64,000 nt of DNA, from positions 439,001-503,000 of the forward strand of contig NZ_CP075566.1 in the NCBI RefSeq assembly GCF_018502625.1, given 5' to 3'. This stretch comes from Pseudomonas hormoni (GTDB taxonomy: Bacteria; Pseudomonadota; Gammaproteobacteria; Pseudomonadales; Pseudomonadaceae). The translations under genes were made by a program, and so were the position numbers. Shown here one piece after another: positions 28,951 through 37,467 of the stretch (position 1 is its first letter; the number at the start of each line of letters is the position of its first letter). The notes under the pieces were generated by a model, which did not search any database, was not told the origin of the DNA, and saw only the letters and a list, made by a program, of their open reading frames with translations.

Positions 28951-29280
28951 GTGTACATATCCGTTTCTGCGGTAACGGCCACTTAGGGTTTCGCCCTTAC
29001 GGCGACTCACTTTTTTTTCAAACGCCAAAAAAAAGTAAGCAAAAAAAGGCTCGCCCCGAGCGTCCGGCCCCTCGCTAAGGCTCGGCGTTCCTTCGCTTCG
29101 GCATTCATCCGGGGGCATCGCCCTCCGGTTGGCTTCGCTGGCACCTACATGCGATGAGTTCGACTGCGTCGAACGGCGCTGCGCGCCACTCCCCGGATGA
29201 ACACCTCCACTCAGCCTCCCGAAGGGGCGGGTGGATCAAGATCAAGAGCTGCAGGCGAGCTAACGCTCGGCCTGATGAGT
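28951..29280. repeat. Long intergenic repeat, Pseudomonas type
   Basis: No gene lies between lon and the array at 29312. The stretch begins GTACATATCCGTTTCTGCGG and TAACGGC, the same words that open the element at 54811. It then has GCCCTTACGGCG, A- and T-runs that can pair (CTTTTTTTTC with GAAAAAAAG-type sequence), and several small palindromes such as TTCGACTGCGTCGAA and GGCGCTGCGCGCC. Short open frames here lack ribosome-binding sites and are not called as genes. Confidence 0.6.
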
Positions 29281-29311
29281 GGTGAAAAGCGGGTGTATGC
29301 CAGCCAGCTTT

Positions 29312-29700
29312 TGTGGGGGCTGGCTTGCTCGCGATGGCGGCCTGCCAGCCGACCCAATTTCCGCTGACGCCCCCGGCCCCTGTGGGAGCTGGCCTGCCGG
29401 CGATGGCGGCCTGACAGCCGACCCTATCTTCAGATGTTCGCTGACCCCCTGTAGGAGCCGAGCTTGCTCGCGAAGGCGGCCTGACAGCCGACCTGTTCTC
29501 GCGGATATACGCTGACCTTGTGGGAGCGGGCTTGCTCGCGATGGCGGCCTGCCAGCCGACCCAATTTCCGCTGACACCCCCGGCCCCTGTGGGAGCTGGC
29601 CTGCCGGCGATGGCGGCCTGACAGCCGACCAGTTTTTTGCTGATGCCCCCGGCCCCTGTGGGAGCGAGACCGCCTTACCGGCGAAGACGGTCTTTCAGGC
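29312..29700. repeat. Six-unit tandem REP array, period exactly 69
   Basis: REP-containing units start at 29312, 29381, 29450, 29519, 29588 and 29657, each 69 bases apart and all in the same orientation. Each has TGTGGGAGC-like sequence, a TTGCTCGCGATGGCGGCCTG-like core and AGCCGACC, then a more variable spacer ending GCTGA(C/T)...CCCC. Unit 1 resembles unit 4 and unit 2 resembles unit 5. The last unit is cut short before the nagE stop. Confidence 0.9.
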
Positions 29701-29709
29701 GATGAAGGC

Positions 29710-31425
29710 CTAGACCTTGGCACTCACCTCGCTGCGATTGACCAACGCCTCCAGCGCGTCACTCAAACTCGCTGCCTTGTCGCCAACCAACAGGTGCCAG
29801 ACGCCACCCTCCAATTGACTGACCCCCTGGCAACCCAGCGCCTTCAAATCGCACTCCGAGAGCGCCTTGCCATCCGCCAGTTGCAAACGAATCCGGGTCA
29901 TGGCCACGCAATCCATCTGCAGCACGTTTTCTCCGCCACCCAGCGCATTCAGCCATTGCTGTGCTTCCGGCGTCGTCACTGCAGCCGGTGCAGGCGCGTC
30001 GATGACAGCCGGCGGCGTAGACACCAGCGCGCGGCCCAGCGCCGGCATCGCCAAGCGGATCTCGTCAGCAATGCTGTCGGCCATCGGCCCGACGACCACC
30101 TGCAAACTCCCGCCCTTGCCCGGACGCACCACGGCCATCGCCCCCAGTGCTTTCAACTCTGCATCGTTGGCCTTGTTGCGATCCACCATGTCCAGCCGCA
30201 GTCGCGTGGTGCAGGCACCCACGGTGATCAGGTTCTGTGCGCCGCCCAGCGCCTTGATATAAGCCCCGGCCCGCTCGTTTTCCGCCACCGCCGCTCTCTC
30301 GGCGGTAGCGACCTCTTCACGCCCCGGGGTCTTCAAGTTGAAGCGACGAATACAGAAATCAAACACCACGTAGTAGATCACTGCATAGGCCAGTCCCACC
30401 GGGATCACCAACCAACCGTTGGTGGACCTGCCCCAACCGAGAATCATGTCGATGAAGCCGCCGGAGAAGGTGAAGCCGAGGTGAATGTTCAGTGCGTTGG
30501 TGACGGCCATCGACAGCCCCGTCAGAAGCGCATGTAGCAGGTACAACAGCGGCGCGAGGAACATGAAGGCGAATTCGATCGGTTCGGTCACGCCGGTCAG
30601 GAAAGACGTCAGCGCCATCGAAAGGAAGATCCCGCCCATGACCTTGCGCCGCTCCGGCAGGGCGTTGCGGTACATCGCCAGGCATGCGGCGGGCAGGCCG
30701 AAGATCATCATCGGGAACATGCCGGTCATGAACTGGCCGCCTTTTGGGTCGCCGGCGAAGTAGCGCGACAGGTCGCCGGTGATGACTGCGCCTGTGGTCG
30801 GGTCGGTGAAGTTGCCGAAGACGAACCACGCCATGTTGTTAAGGATGTGGTGCAGCCCGGTGATGATCAACAGGCGGTTGAACACGCCGAAGACGAAGGC
30901 GCCGAAGCTGCCGCTCTCCATCATCAAGGTGCCGAAGCTGTTGATGCCGTGCTGGATCGGTGGCCAGATCAATCCGAACACCACGCCCAGGCCGACAGCG
31001 GCGAACCCGGTGACAATTGGCACGAAACGCCGACCACCGAAGAACGCCAGGTATTCCGGGAGCTTGATGTCCTTGAAACGGTTGTACAGCGCGCCCGCCA
31101 TCAAGCCGCTGACGATCCCGGCGAGCATGCCCATGTTGATGCTCGCGTCGAGCACCTTGAGGGTGGAGATCATCACCAGGTAGCCAATCACCCCGGCGAG
31201 GCCGGCGGTGCCGTTGTTGTCCTTGGCGAAACCGACCGCGATGCCGATGGCGAAGATCATCGCCAGGTTGGCGAAGATGACCTGGCCGGCGTCGTGGATG
31301 ATCGCGATGTTCAGCAGGTCGGTGTCGCCCAGTCGCAGCAACAGGCCGGCGATCGGCAGGATCGCGATCGGCAGCATCAGCGCGCGGCCGAGGCGTTGCA
31401 GGCCTTCGATGAAATATTGGTACAT
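29710..31425 (-). CDS. nagE: N-acetylglucosamine-specific PTS permease, EIICB
   Basis: Imports and phosphorylates GlcNAc. 571 residues from the ATG at 31425 (GGGGAG upstream). Residues about 1-370 are the multi-span EIIC (ALMLPIAILPIAGLLLRLGD, GVTEPIEFAFMFLAP). An EIIB domain follows with phosphocysteine motif GACTTRLRLDM near 430. After a Pro/Ala linker comes a second EIIB-like domain with VAMTRIRLQL, where the Cys position is Ala and a Cys sits two residues earlier. There is no EIIA domain; that is supplied by NagF, 32 bases upstream in the operon. Confidence 0.94.
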   Translation of the reverse strand: MYQYFIEGLQRLGRALMLPIAILPIAGLLLRLGDTDLLNIAIIHDAGQVIFANLAMIFAIGIAVGFAKDNNGTAGLAGVIGYLVMISTLKVLDASINMGMLAGIVSGLMAGALYNRFKDIKLPEYLAFFGGRRFVPIVTGFAAVGLGVVFGLIWPPIQHGINSFGTLMMESGSFGAFVFGVFNRLLIITGLHHILNNMAWFVFGNFTDPTTGAVITGDLSRYFAGDPKGGQFMTGMFPMMIFGLPAACLAMYRNALPERRKVMGGIFLSMALTSFLTGVTEPIEFAFMFLAPLLYLLHALLTGLSMAVTNALNIHLGFTFSGGFIDMILGWGRSTNGWLVIPVGLAYAVIYYVVFDFCIRRFNLKTPGREEVATAERAAVAENERAGAYIKALGGAQNLITVGACTTRLRLDMVDRNKANDAELKALGAMAVVRPGKGGSLQVVVGPMADSIADEIRLAMPALGRALVSTPPAVIDAPAPAAVTTPEAQQWLNALGGGENVLQMDCVAMTRIRLQLADGKALSECDLKALGCQGVSQLEGGVWHLLVGDKAASLSDALEALVNRSEVSAKV

Positions 31426-31457
31426 GGCGGATCTCCCCGGATTCTTTTTGTTGTTGT

Positions 31458-33974
31458 TCAGCTCAGAGGCCATTGCTGGTGACAGGCGTGACGCACAGCC
31501 GCGGCGCTGCTCAGCTTGAGCAGGCTTTGGCTGATGCGTCGGCATTCGGCGACGTCGAGGTGACGGACGCGGTCCTTGATTTCGCCGACCTGCACCGGGC
31601 TGACCGACAGTTCGCTGACGCCCAGGCCAATCAGGACCGGCGTGGCCAGCGGATCGGAGGCAAGCGCGCCACACACGCCGACCCAACGCTTATGCAGCGC
31701 CGCACCGGCGCAGGTCTGGGCGATCAACCGCAGCAGCGCCGGGTGCATCGCGTCGACGCGGGACGCGAGGCCGGCGTGGTCGCGGTCCATGGCCAGGGTG
31801 TATTGCGACAGGTCATTGGTGCCGATGGACAGGAAGTCGGCGTGCTCGGCCAATTGCTCGGCCAGCAACGCAGCGGCCGGGACTTCGATCATCACCCCCA
31901 GCTGCGGGCGTTCACTCACACCGAGTTCAGAGCACAAGGCGTCGAGGCGCTGGCGGATGTGCAGCAGTTCCTCGACTTCGGTGATCATCGGCAGCAGGAT
32001 CCGGCAGCGCGACAGCGGGCTGACGTGCAGCAGCGCACGCAGTTGCTGATCGAGGATTTCCGGGCGGACCTGCGCCAGACGGATACCGCGCAGACCGAGC
32101 ACCGGATTGGCTTCGATGGGGAGCGGCAGGTAGTCGAGTTGCTTGTCGCCACCCACGTCGATGGTGCGGATGATCACCGACTTTTCGCCCATGGCGTCGA
32201 GCACGGCTTGATAGGCGCTGCGCTGTTCTTCTTCGTCCGGTGCGGTGTTGCGATCCACAAACAGAAACTCGGTACGCAGCAGGCCGACGCCATCGGCGCC
32301 ATGGGCCAACGCATCGGCAGCTTCAGCGCTGGAAGCGACATTGGCGGCGACTTCAATGTGCAAGCCGTCTAGGGTCAGTGCCGGGTGATGTGCCTGGGTT
32401 TGTTGCTCGGCGCGGCGCTGCTGATGGTCGAGTTGTGCCTGACGCACTTGCGACAAACGCTCGGCGGTCGGCAACAGTTCCAGGCGACCGCTGTCGGCAT
32501 CCAGCACCACCGCTTGCCCCTGTTGCTGATCCAGCAGCGTCGAACCCAGCGCGACCATGCACGGCAAGCCTTTGCCGCGAGCGAGAATCGCCACGTGGGA
32601 CGTCGCGCCGCCCTCGGCCATGCACAACCCGGCGACACCTTGCTGGCTCAGTTGCAACAGGTCGGACGGGGTCAGTTCATGGGCGGCGACGATGGCGCCG
32701 GCTGGTACGTCGTAGTGCCAGGTCTCGCCGAGCAAGGCGCGCAGCACTCGTTGCTTGAGGTCGCGCAGGTCGTTGGCACGTTCGGCCAGCAGCGGACTGC
32801 CGAGTTGCGCCAGCACCTCGCATTGCTGGTCGATCGACTGGCTCCAGGCGTGCGTCGCGGCCATGCCCCGGTCGATGGAGGCGTTCGCCGCATCCAGCAG
32901 CGCCGGGTCTTCGAGCAGCGCGAGGTGGGCGGCGAAGATCGCTTCTTCGTCGATGTGTTTGTGCTTTTTGGCTTGGGCCAGGGTGCTGCCGATTTCGCTG
33001 CGTACGGCGGTCAGCGCGGTATCGAGGGCGTGCAGTTGTTGTGCGGGGTCGTGGCTGCCGGCATCCATCGGCAGGCTGATGGCGTTCAAGCGAAACAATG
33101 GCCCGCTGACCAGGCCGGCAGCGGCGCAGACACCGTGCAGCACACCCGCTTCAGCCGTCCGGTTGTGTCGGGTAACCGGTGCTGGCGCGACCGCGTGAGG
33201 GGCTTCGGCCAGCGCCGTGGATAACGCGATCAACAAGGCTTGCAGCGCCGCTTCGGCGTCCGTGCCCTGGCAGCTGACCTGCACTTCATCCTGCTCGCCG
33301 ACGGCCAGGCCCATCAGCCCGATCAGGCTGTCGCAGATCGCCGATTTACCGGCGAAGTGCAGCTGCGATTTGCTTTTGAAACCCTGAGCGGTCTGGCGAA
33401 TCAGCGCTGCCGGGCGAGCGTGGAGACCGCCGCGATGCGCGATACGAATGTGGCCGACAAACGTTTCCCCGGACAGGTCCGCTTCAGCCTGCGCACCCGA
33501 CGCCTGCCGACGAATGATGTGCAGCAATGGCTCGCCGACTTTCACTGATTTCAGCGTGATCGGCCTGGCCTGGAAGTCCTGGCTGTTGGTGAGGATCATC
33601 AGGCTGACGAGGCTTTTGCATTGCTGCGCGACCCTGTCCAGGTCATAGCGCAACAGCGGTTGGCCATTGCTGACCCGTGCGCCTTCCTTGACCAGCATCG
33701 AGAACCCTTCGCCCTGCAACTCGACGGTGTCGAGGCCCAGGTGCAGTAGCAGTTCGGCACCGTTGTCGGCGCGCAAGGTGATGGCGTGGCCGGTGCGGGC
33801 GACGTGCACCACCACGCCAGCGCATGGCGCATGAAGGGTGTCGTTCAGCGGATCGATGGCGATGCCGTCGCCCATGGCGCCGCTGGCGAACACCGGGTCC
33901 GGGACTTTGGCGAGCGTGAGCACCGGGCCGCTGAGCGGGGCGCTGAGGGTCAGCTCTTTATTATTGTTGTGCAT
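31458..33974 (-). CDS. nagF: EIIA-HPr-EI phosphotransferase fusion for GlcNAc
   Basis: An 838-residue cytosolic protein that carries phosphate from PEP to NagE. Three modules are visible. The EIIA(Glc/Nag)-type domain (1-150) has His78 in LLLHLGLDTV. HPr (about 173-260) has His185 in GLHARPAAL. Enzyme I (about 285-838) has the phospho-His in GGATSHVAILARG near 470 and the PEP-binding segments GVGLLRTEFLF and SIGTNDLSQYTLAMDRDH. With NagE it makes a self-contained GlcNAc PTS. It is the fourth gene of the nag operon; a REPIN lies in the 160 bases before it. Confidence 0.95.
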   Translation of the reverse strand: MHNNNKELTLSAPLSGPVLTLAKVPDPVFASGAMGDGIAIDPLNDTLHAPCAGVVVHVARTGHAITLRADNGAELLLHLGLDTVELQGEGFSMLVKEGARVSNGQPLLRYDLDRVAQQCKSLVSLMILTNSQDFQARPITLKSVKVGEPLLHIIRRQASGAQAEADLSGETFVGHIRIAHRGGLHARPAALIRQTAQGFKSKSQLHFAGKSAICDSLIGLMGLAVGEQDEVQVSCQGTDAEAALQALLIALSTALAEAPHAVAPAPVTRHNRTAEAGVLHGVCAAAGLVSGPLFRLNAISLPMDAGSHDPAQQLHALDTALTAVRSEIGSTLAQAKKHKHIDEEAIFAAHLALLEDPALLDAANASIDRGMAATHAWSQSIDQQCEVLAQLGSPLLAERANDLRDLKQRVLRALLGETWHYDVPAGAIVAAHELTPSDLLQLSQQGVAGLCMAEGGATSHVAILARGKGLPCMVALGSTLLDQQQGQAVVLDADSGRLELLPTAERLSQVRQAQLDHQQRRAEQQTQAHHPALTLDGLHIEVAANVASSAEAADALAHGADGVGLLRTEFLFVDRNTAPDEEEQRSAYQAVLDAMGEKSVIIRTIDVGGDKQLDYLPLPIEANPVLGLRGIRLAQVRPEILDQQLRALLHVSPLSRCRILLPMITEVEELLHIRQRLDALCSELGVSERPQLGVMIEVPAAALLAEQLAEHADFLSIGTNDLSQYTLAMDRDHAGLASRVDAMHPALLRLIAQTCAGAALHKRWVGVCGALASDPLATPVLIGLGVSELSVSPVQVGEIKDRVRHLDVAECRRISQSLLKLSSAAAVRHACHQQWPLS

Positions 33975-34017
33975 GGCTCGGTCTCATTAAAAATTCAGTT
34001 CGGATCAACGCGGTCCC

Positions 34018-34113
34018 TGTTGGAGCCGAACTTGCTCGCGAAGGCGGCATTCCAGCCGCCGGTAAAGCATCGGATGTACCAACGCCTTCGCGAGCAAGCT
34101 CGGCTCCTACAGG
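34018..34113. repeat. REPIN inside the nag operon
   Basis: Inverted copies (GCCGAACTTGCTCGCGAAGG and CCTTCGCGAGCAAGCTCGGC) sit between nagB and nagF, within the presumed transcript, where they could slow polymerase or protect the 3' end of the upstream mRNA. Confidence 0.9.
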
Positions 34114-34133
34114 GTTATGCATTCGCCATCAAA

Positions 34134-35156
34134 TCAATGCGTGCGCGTGACTTTACTCAGGTGCCGTGGCTGATCCGGGTCCATGCCTCGCGCCACCGCC
34201 AAACCGGCGGCCATGACATAGAAACTCTGGATCGCCAGAATCGGGTCAAGGGCCGGGTGCTCGGCGCGGGTCAGGGTGAGGTCGCGTTCGGCGATGTCAT
34301 CCGGTGCGGCCAGCAACACACGGGCGCCGCGTTGGCGCATGTCGGCGGCGAGGCTGAGCAAGCCCGCCTGTTCGGCGCCGCGCGGGGCGAACACCAGCAA
34401 CGGATAGTTCTCGTTGATCAACGCCATCGGCCCATGACGGACTTCGGCACTGCTGAAGGCTTCAGCCTGGATCGCCGAGGTTTCCTTGAATTTGAGCGCC
34501 GCTTCCTGGGCGATGGCAAAACCGGCGCCCCGGCCGATCACCATCAGACGCTGGCAATCGCGCAGTGCATCGATGGCGAGGCTCCAGTCCTGTCGGACGG
34601 CATCGCGCAGACCTTCCGGCAGCGCAAGGCCGGCTTCCAGCAATTCCTCGTCTTGTTTCCAGTGCGCGATGAGGCGGGCGCTGGCACTGAGGGTGGCGAT
34701 AAAACTCTTGGTCGCGGCGACGCTGCTTTCCGTCCCCGCGCACAGCGGCAGGCTGAACTCACACGCGGCTTCCAGCGGCGAGCTCTCGGCGTTGACCATG
34801 GAAATGCTCAAGGCGCCGCGCTTGCGCAGCAAACGCAGGCTGTTGACCAGATCGGGACTTTGCCCGGATTGGGAGAAGGCGAACGCCACCTGCCCGCTGA
34901 CCTTCAAGGGCGCTTGCTGCATGGTCACCACCGACATCGGCATCGACGCCACGGGAATCCCGAGTTGCTGCATGGTCAGGTAGGCGAAGTAACTGGCGGC
35001 ATGGTCGGAGCTGCCGCGAGCGACAGTCATCGCCACTTGCGGCGGCTGGCGGCGCAGGCGGCCGGCGATCTCGATCATCTGCGGGTCGAGCTGCTGCAAT
35101 TGCGCTTGCACGGCTTCGAACGAGGACAGCGCCTCTTCAAGCATTTTTGAAGTCAA
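34134..35156 (-). CDS. nagB: Glucosamine-6-phosphate deaminase, SIS-domain type (NagB-II)
   Basis: A 340-residue protein of two SIS domains (first about 30-165 with ARGSSDHAASYFAYL, second about 195-330 with GRGAGFAIAQEAALKFKE), resembling the isomerase half of GlmS without the glutaminase domain. In nag operons it replaces classical NagB and deaminates GlcN-6-P to fructose-6-P. The start is TTG at 35156: GGAG lies 6 bases upstream of it but 18 before the next ATG (35144). The start overlaps the nagA stop by 20 bases. Confidence 0.9.
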   Translation of the reverse strand: MTSKMLEEALSSFEAVQAQLQQLDPQMIEIAGRLRRQPPQVAMTVARGSSDHAASYFAYLTMQQLGIPVASMPMSVVTMQQAPLKVSGQVAFAFSQSGQSPDLVNSLRLLRKRGALSISMVNAESSPLEAACEFSLPLCAGTESSVAATKSFIATLSASARLIAHWKQDEELLEAGLALPEGLRDAVRQDWSLAIDALRDCQRLMVIGRGAGFAIAQEAALKFKETSAIQAEAFSSAEVRHGPMALINENYPLLVFAPRGAEQAGLLSLAADMRQRGARVLLAAPDDIAERDLTLTRAEHPALDPILAIQSFYVMAAGLAVARGMDPDQPRHLSKVTRTH

Positions 35157-36243
35157 TGTCTTCTCCTTCGACCATGACGGCGGTCAGTGTGAGTGAGCGA
35201 TCAAGCCGCACGCAGTCGGCCCAGGCGCCGGGTTGCAGGCGCCCGCGTTCGGGGATGCCGAGGTAATCGGCGGGGAATTGCGAAAGACGCTGCGAGGCCT
35301 CGCTGATCGGCAAACCGATCTTCACCAGATTGCGCAGGGCCTGATCCATGGTCAGCGTGCTGCCGGCCAGAGTGCCGTCGGGCAAGCGCACGCCGCCCAG
35401 GCATTTGGTCACGGTGTGGCTGCCGAGTTTGTATTCACCGTCGGGCATGCCGGCGGCGGCGGTGGAATCGGTGACGCAATACAGGCATGGGATCGAACGC
35501 AGGGCCACGCGCATCGCGCCGGGGTGCACGTGCAGCAGGTCCGGAATCAGTTCCGCATATTTGGCATGGGCGAGCGCCGCGCCGACGATGCCGGGTTCGC
35601 GGTGATGGAGCGGGCTCATGGCGTTGTAGAGGTGGGTGAAGCTGGTCGCGCCGGCATTCAGCGCCGCCACGCCTTCCTCGTAGCTGCCGAGGGTGTGGCC
35701 GATCTGCATGCGCACGCCGCGCGCGCTGAGGGCGCGGATCAAGGCGTCATGGCCGGCGATTTCCGGGGCAATGGTGATGACGCGGATCGGCGCCAGCGCC
35801 AGGTATTCTTCGACTTCGGCCATCAACGCGGTATGGGCGAAATTCGGCTGGGCGCCGAGTTTTCCGGGGTTGATGTATGGGCCTTCCAAATGCACGCCGA
35901 GCACCCGGGCGCTGCCGCCGGGGCGTCGCTCACAGAATTCGCCGACGGCTTTGAGCACGCTCGAAATCTCTTCGCTTGGCGCGGTCATGGTGGTCGCCAG
36001 CAACGAAGTCGTGCCGAAACGCACGTGGGTTCGGGTGATGGTTTCGAAGGCGGCCGCGCCTTCCATGATGTCTTTGCCGCCGCCGCCGTGAACGTGCAGG
36101 TCGATGAAACCCGGCAGCAGGTAAGGCAGGTCGTTGTCTGCCGGATCACAGGGCACGCCTTCAATCGACACGACCTTGCCGTGTTCGTGAATCAGCCGGC
36201 CGCGTATCCAGCCGCCGGCGGTGAGGATGTTGTCTTCGGACAT
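35137..36243 (-). CDS. nagA: N-acetylglucosamine-6-phosphate deacetylase
   Basis: Removes the acetyl group from GlcNAc-6-P, giving GlcN-6-P for the next enzyme. A 368-residue amidohydrolase-superfamily barrel. The first metal site is GFIDLHVHGGGGKD near residue 52, the metal-binding Glu is in LGVHLEGPYINPGK, two later His are in IGHTLGSYEEG and FTHLYNAMSPLHHREPG, and the catalytic Asp is in YCVTDSTAAAGMPDG. It lies 46 bases after nagR on the same strand. Confidence 0.95.
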   Translation of the reverse strand: MSEDNILTAGGWIRGRLIHEHGKVVSIEGVPCDPADNDLPYLLPGFIDLHVHGGGGKDIMEGAAAFETITRTHVRFGTTSLLATTMTAPSEEISSVLKAVGEFCERRPGGSARVLGVHLEGPYINPGKLGAQPNFAHTALMAEVEEYLALAPIRVITIAPEIAGHDALIRALSARGVRMQIGHTLGSYEEGVAALNAGATSFTHLYNAMSPLHHREPGIVGAALAHAKYAELIPDLLHVHPGAMRVALRSIPCLYCVTDSTAAAGMPDGEYKLGSHTVTKCLGGVRLPDGTLAGSTLTMDQALRNLVKIGLPISEASQRLSQFPADYLGIPERGRLQPGAWADCVRLDRSLTLTAVMVEGEDIDFKNA

Positions 36244-36265
36244 GATGGGGTCTCGGTTTTAGCAG

Positions 36266-36306
36266 CGAAGCTCTTATCTACGAAGCTCTTTATCTACGAA
36301 GCTCTG
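36266..36306. repeat. Short tandem duplication at the nagR stop
   Basis: CGAAGCTCTTATCTA, CGAAGCTCTTTATCTA and CGAAGCTCTG follow one another. In the minus reading the last 16 bases of nagR including its TAA are repeated once and then partly again, as after replication slippage. Confidence 0.8.
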
Positions 36307-37021
36307 CGACAAAGTCGTAGTAGTCGTTGCGGCAATAGGTGTCGGTGACTTCGATCGGTGTGTTGTCTTCGAGGTAGCCGACCCGGGTCATCAGCAACAT
36401 GGCGGTGCCGGGAGCGATGCCGACCAGCGCGGCGAATTCGTCCGAGGCGTTGATCGCCTGAATGTGCTGCAAGGCGCGGACGATCGGTTTGCCGATGCCG
36501 TCGAGGTATTCGTAAAGGGAGTCGCCCACTGCTTGCGGCCTGGGAATGATTGAGGCGGGCAGGGTGCTCATTTCGATGGCCATCACGGTGTCGTCGGCTT
36601 TGCGCAGGCGTTTGAGCCGCGCCACCTTGTCGTTCGGCGAGAGGCCGAGGCGGATCAGTTCTTCGTGGGTCGGCGGGGTGATTTCACGTTCCAGCCATTG
36701 CGAGCCGGGGACGAAGCCCTTGAGCCGCAACATCTCGCTGAACCCCGAAAGACGCGACAGCGGTTGTTCCAGGCGTGGCGTGATGAACGTACCGGAACCC
36801 TGGTTGCGGCGGATCAAGCCTTGTTCGAACAGCACTTCCAGCGCCTTGCGAGCGGTGACGCGGGAGATGCCCAGCAATTCGCTGAGGTTGCGTTCCGACG
36901 GCATCGCCTGCTCGGCTTTCCACTGGCCGGCATGGATCGCCGCTTCCAGATTGCGCGCCAGTTGCAGGTACAGCGGCGTGGGCTGGGTGTCGTCAGGACG
37001 GAGTGCCTGGAGGTCGTTCAT
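36290..37021 (-). CDS. nagR: GntR/HutC-family regulator of the nag operon
   Basis: A 243-residue regulator. The winged helix (about residues 15-80) includes MPSERNLSELLGISRVTARKAL, typical of the HutC branch. The C-terminal UTRA effector domain (about 95-240) usually binds GlcN-6-P or GlcNAc-6-P in NagR/DasR relatives. It is the first gene of the operon and so probably represses itself and nagABFE; copies of CTAATACCACTT lie 55 bases upstream of its start and further out. The name NagQ has been used in Proteobacteria for this position. Confidence 0.9.
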   Translation of the reverse strand: MNDLQALRPDDTQPTPLYLQLARNLEAAIHAGQWKAEQAMPSERNLSELLGISRVTARKALEVLFEQGLIRRNQGSGTFITPRLEQPLSRLSGFSEMLRLKGFVPGSQWLEREITPPTHEELIRLGLSPNDKVARLKRLRKADDTVMAIEMSTLPASIIPRPQAVGDSLYEYLDGIGKPIVRALQHIQAINASDEFAALVGIAPGTAMLLMTRVGYLEDNTPIEVTDTYCRNDYYDFVAELRR

Positions 37022-37075
37022 GTGGGGTGTCCGATGCGGATATTGGAGTGTTGTCGCCCGGTAGTGCAGCGAAAA

Positions 37076-37087
37076 CTAATACCACTT
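37076..37087 (-). promoter_or_regulatory. Proximal candidate NagR operator
   Basis: CTAATACCACTT, followed by AAATACCATG, so TACCA occurs twice, 11 bases apart. HutC-type regulators bind TGGTAT/ATACCA-like sites. It lies 55 bases before the nagR start. Confidence 0.5.
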
Positions 37088-37168
37088 AAATACCATGTCA
37101 ATGCCAGTACTTTGCTGTTGGCGTGGGAAAGCCTGCCCCGTTGTGCGGCGTAAACACGCTTCGGTTTC

Positions 37169-37180
37169 AAGTGGTATTAG
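37169..37180 (+). promoter_or_regulatory. Distal candidate NagR operator, inverted copy
   Basis: AAGTGGTATTAG is the exact reverse complement of the 12-base word at 37076-37087, with 93 bases between centres, close to nine helical turns. The arrangement would suit looping by a dimeric or tetrameric repressor. Confidence 0.5.
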
Positions 37181-37196
37181 AGGTGGGGATTTTGAA

Positions 37197-37278
37197 AGCA
37201 AAGATCGCAGCGTGCAGCAGCGCCTGTAGAGGAAATTGGTATCTCCCCGTCAGGCGCTGTCGCAGGCAGCGATCTTCT
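37197..37278. repeat. AAAGATCGCAGC-type inverted repeat
   Basis: AGCAAAGATCGCAGCG...GCAGCGCCTG faces CAGGCGCTG...GCAGCGATCTTCTG around a short A/T-containing centre. It is a palindromic intergenic element of a kind different from the REPs. Confidence 0.6.
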
Positions 37279-37347
37279 GAATTTATTTTTCGAAGGCGAC
37301 CGAAGGTAGCGGTCAGGCACGCAGTTAAAGGGCGGGGAATAGCTTTT

Positions 37348-37464
37348 GTGGCGAGGGAGCTTGCTCCCGCTGGACTGCGAAGCAGGCCCAAATTCTGTCT
37401 GACACCGCATTCTCTGATTTTAGGGCCGCTTCGCAGCCCAGCGGGAGCAAGCTCCCTCGCCACA
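37348..37464. repeat. REPIN, GCGAGGGAGC class
   Basis: GTGGCGAGGGAGCTTGCTCC and its inverted copy, with paired GCTTCGCAGCCCAGC/GCTGGACTGCGAAGC boxes inside. It ends 4 bases before the stop of the L,D-transpeptidase-fold gene. Confidence 0.9.
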
Positions 37465-37467
37465 GGG

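Noticed and set aside
29312..29700. CRISPR array
   Set aside because: Units are 69 bases with REP cores and related spacers, not short identical repeats with unique spacers, and no cas genes are present.
29260..29723. Two minus-strand frames with 23-residue repeats over the REP array
   Set aside because: The repeat arises because the 69-base period is a multiple of three; the Arg/Pro/Ser-rich sequence is that of translated REPs.
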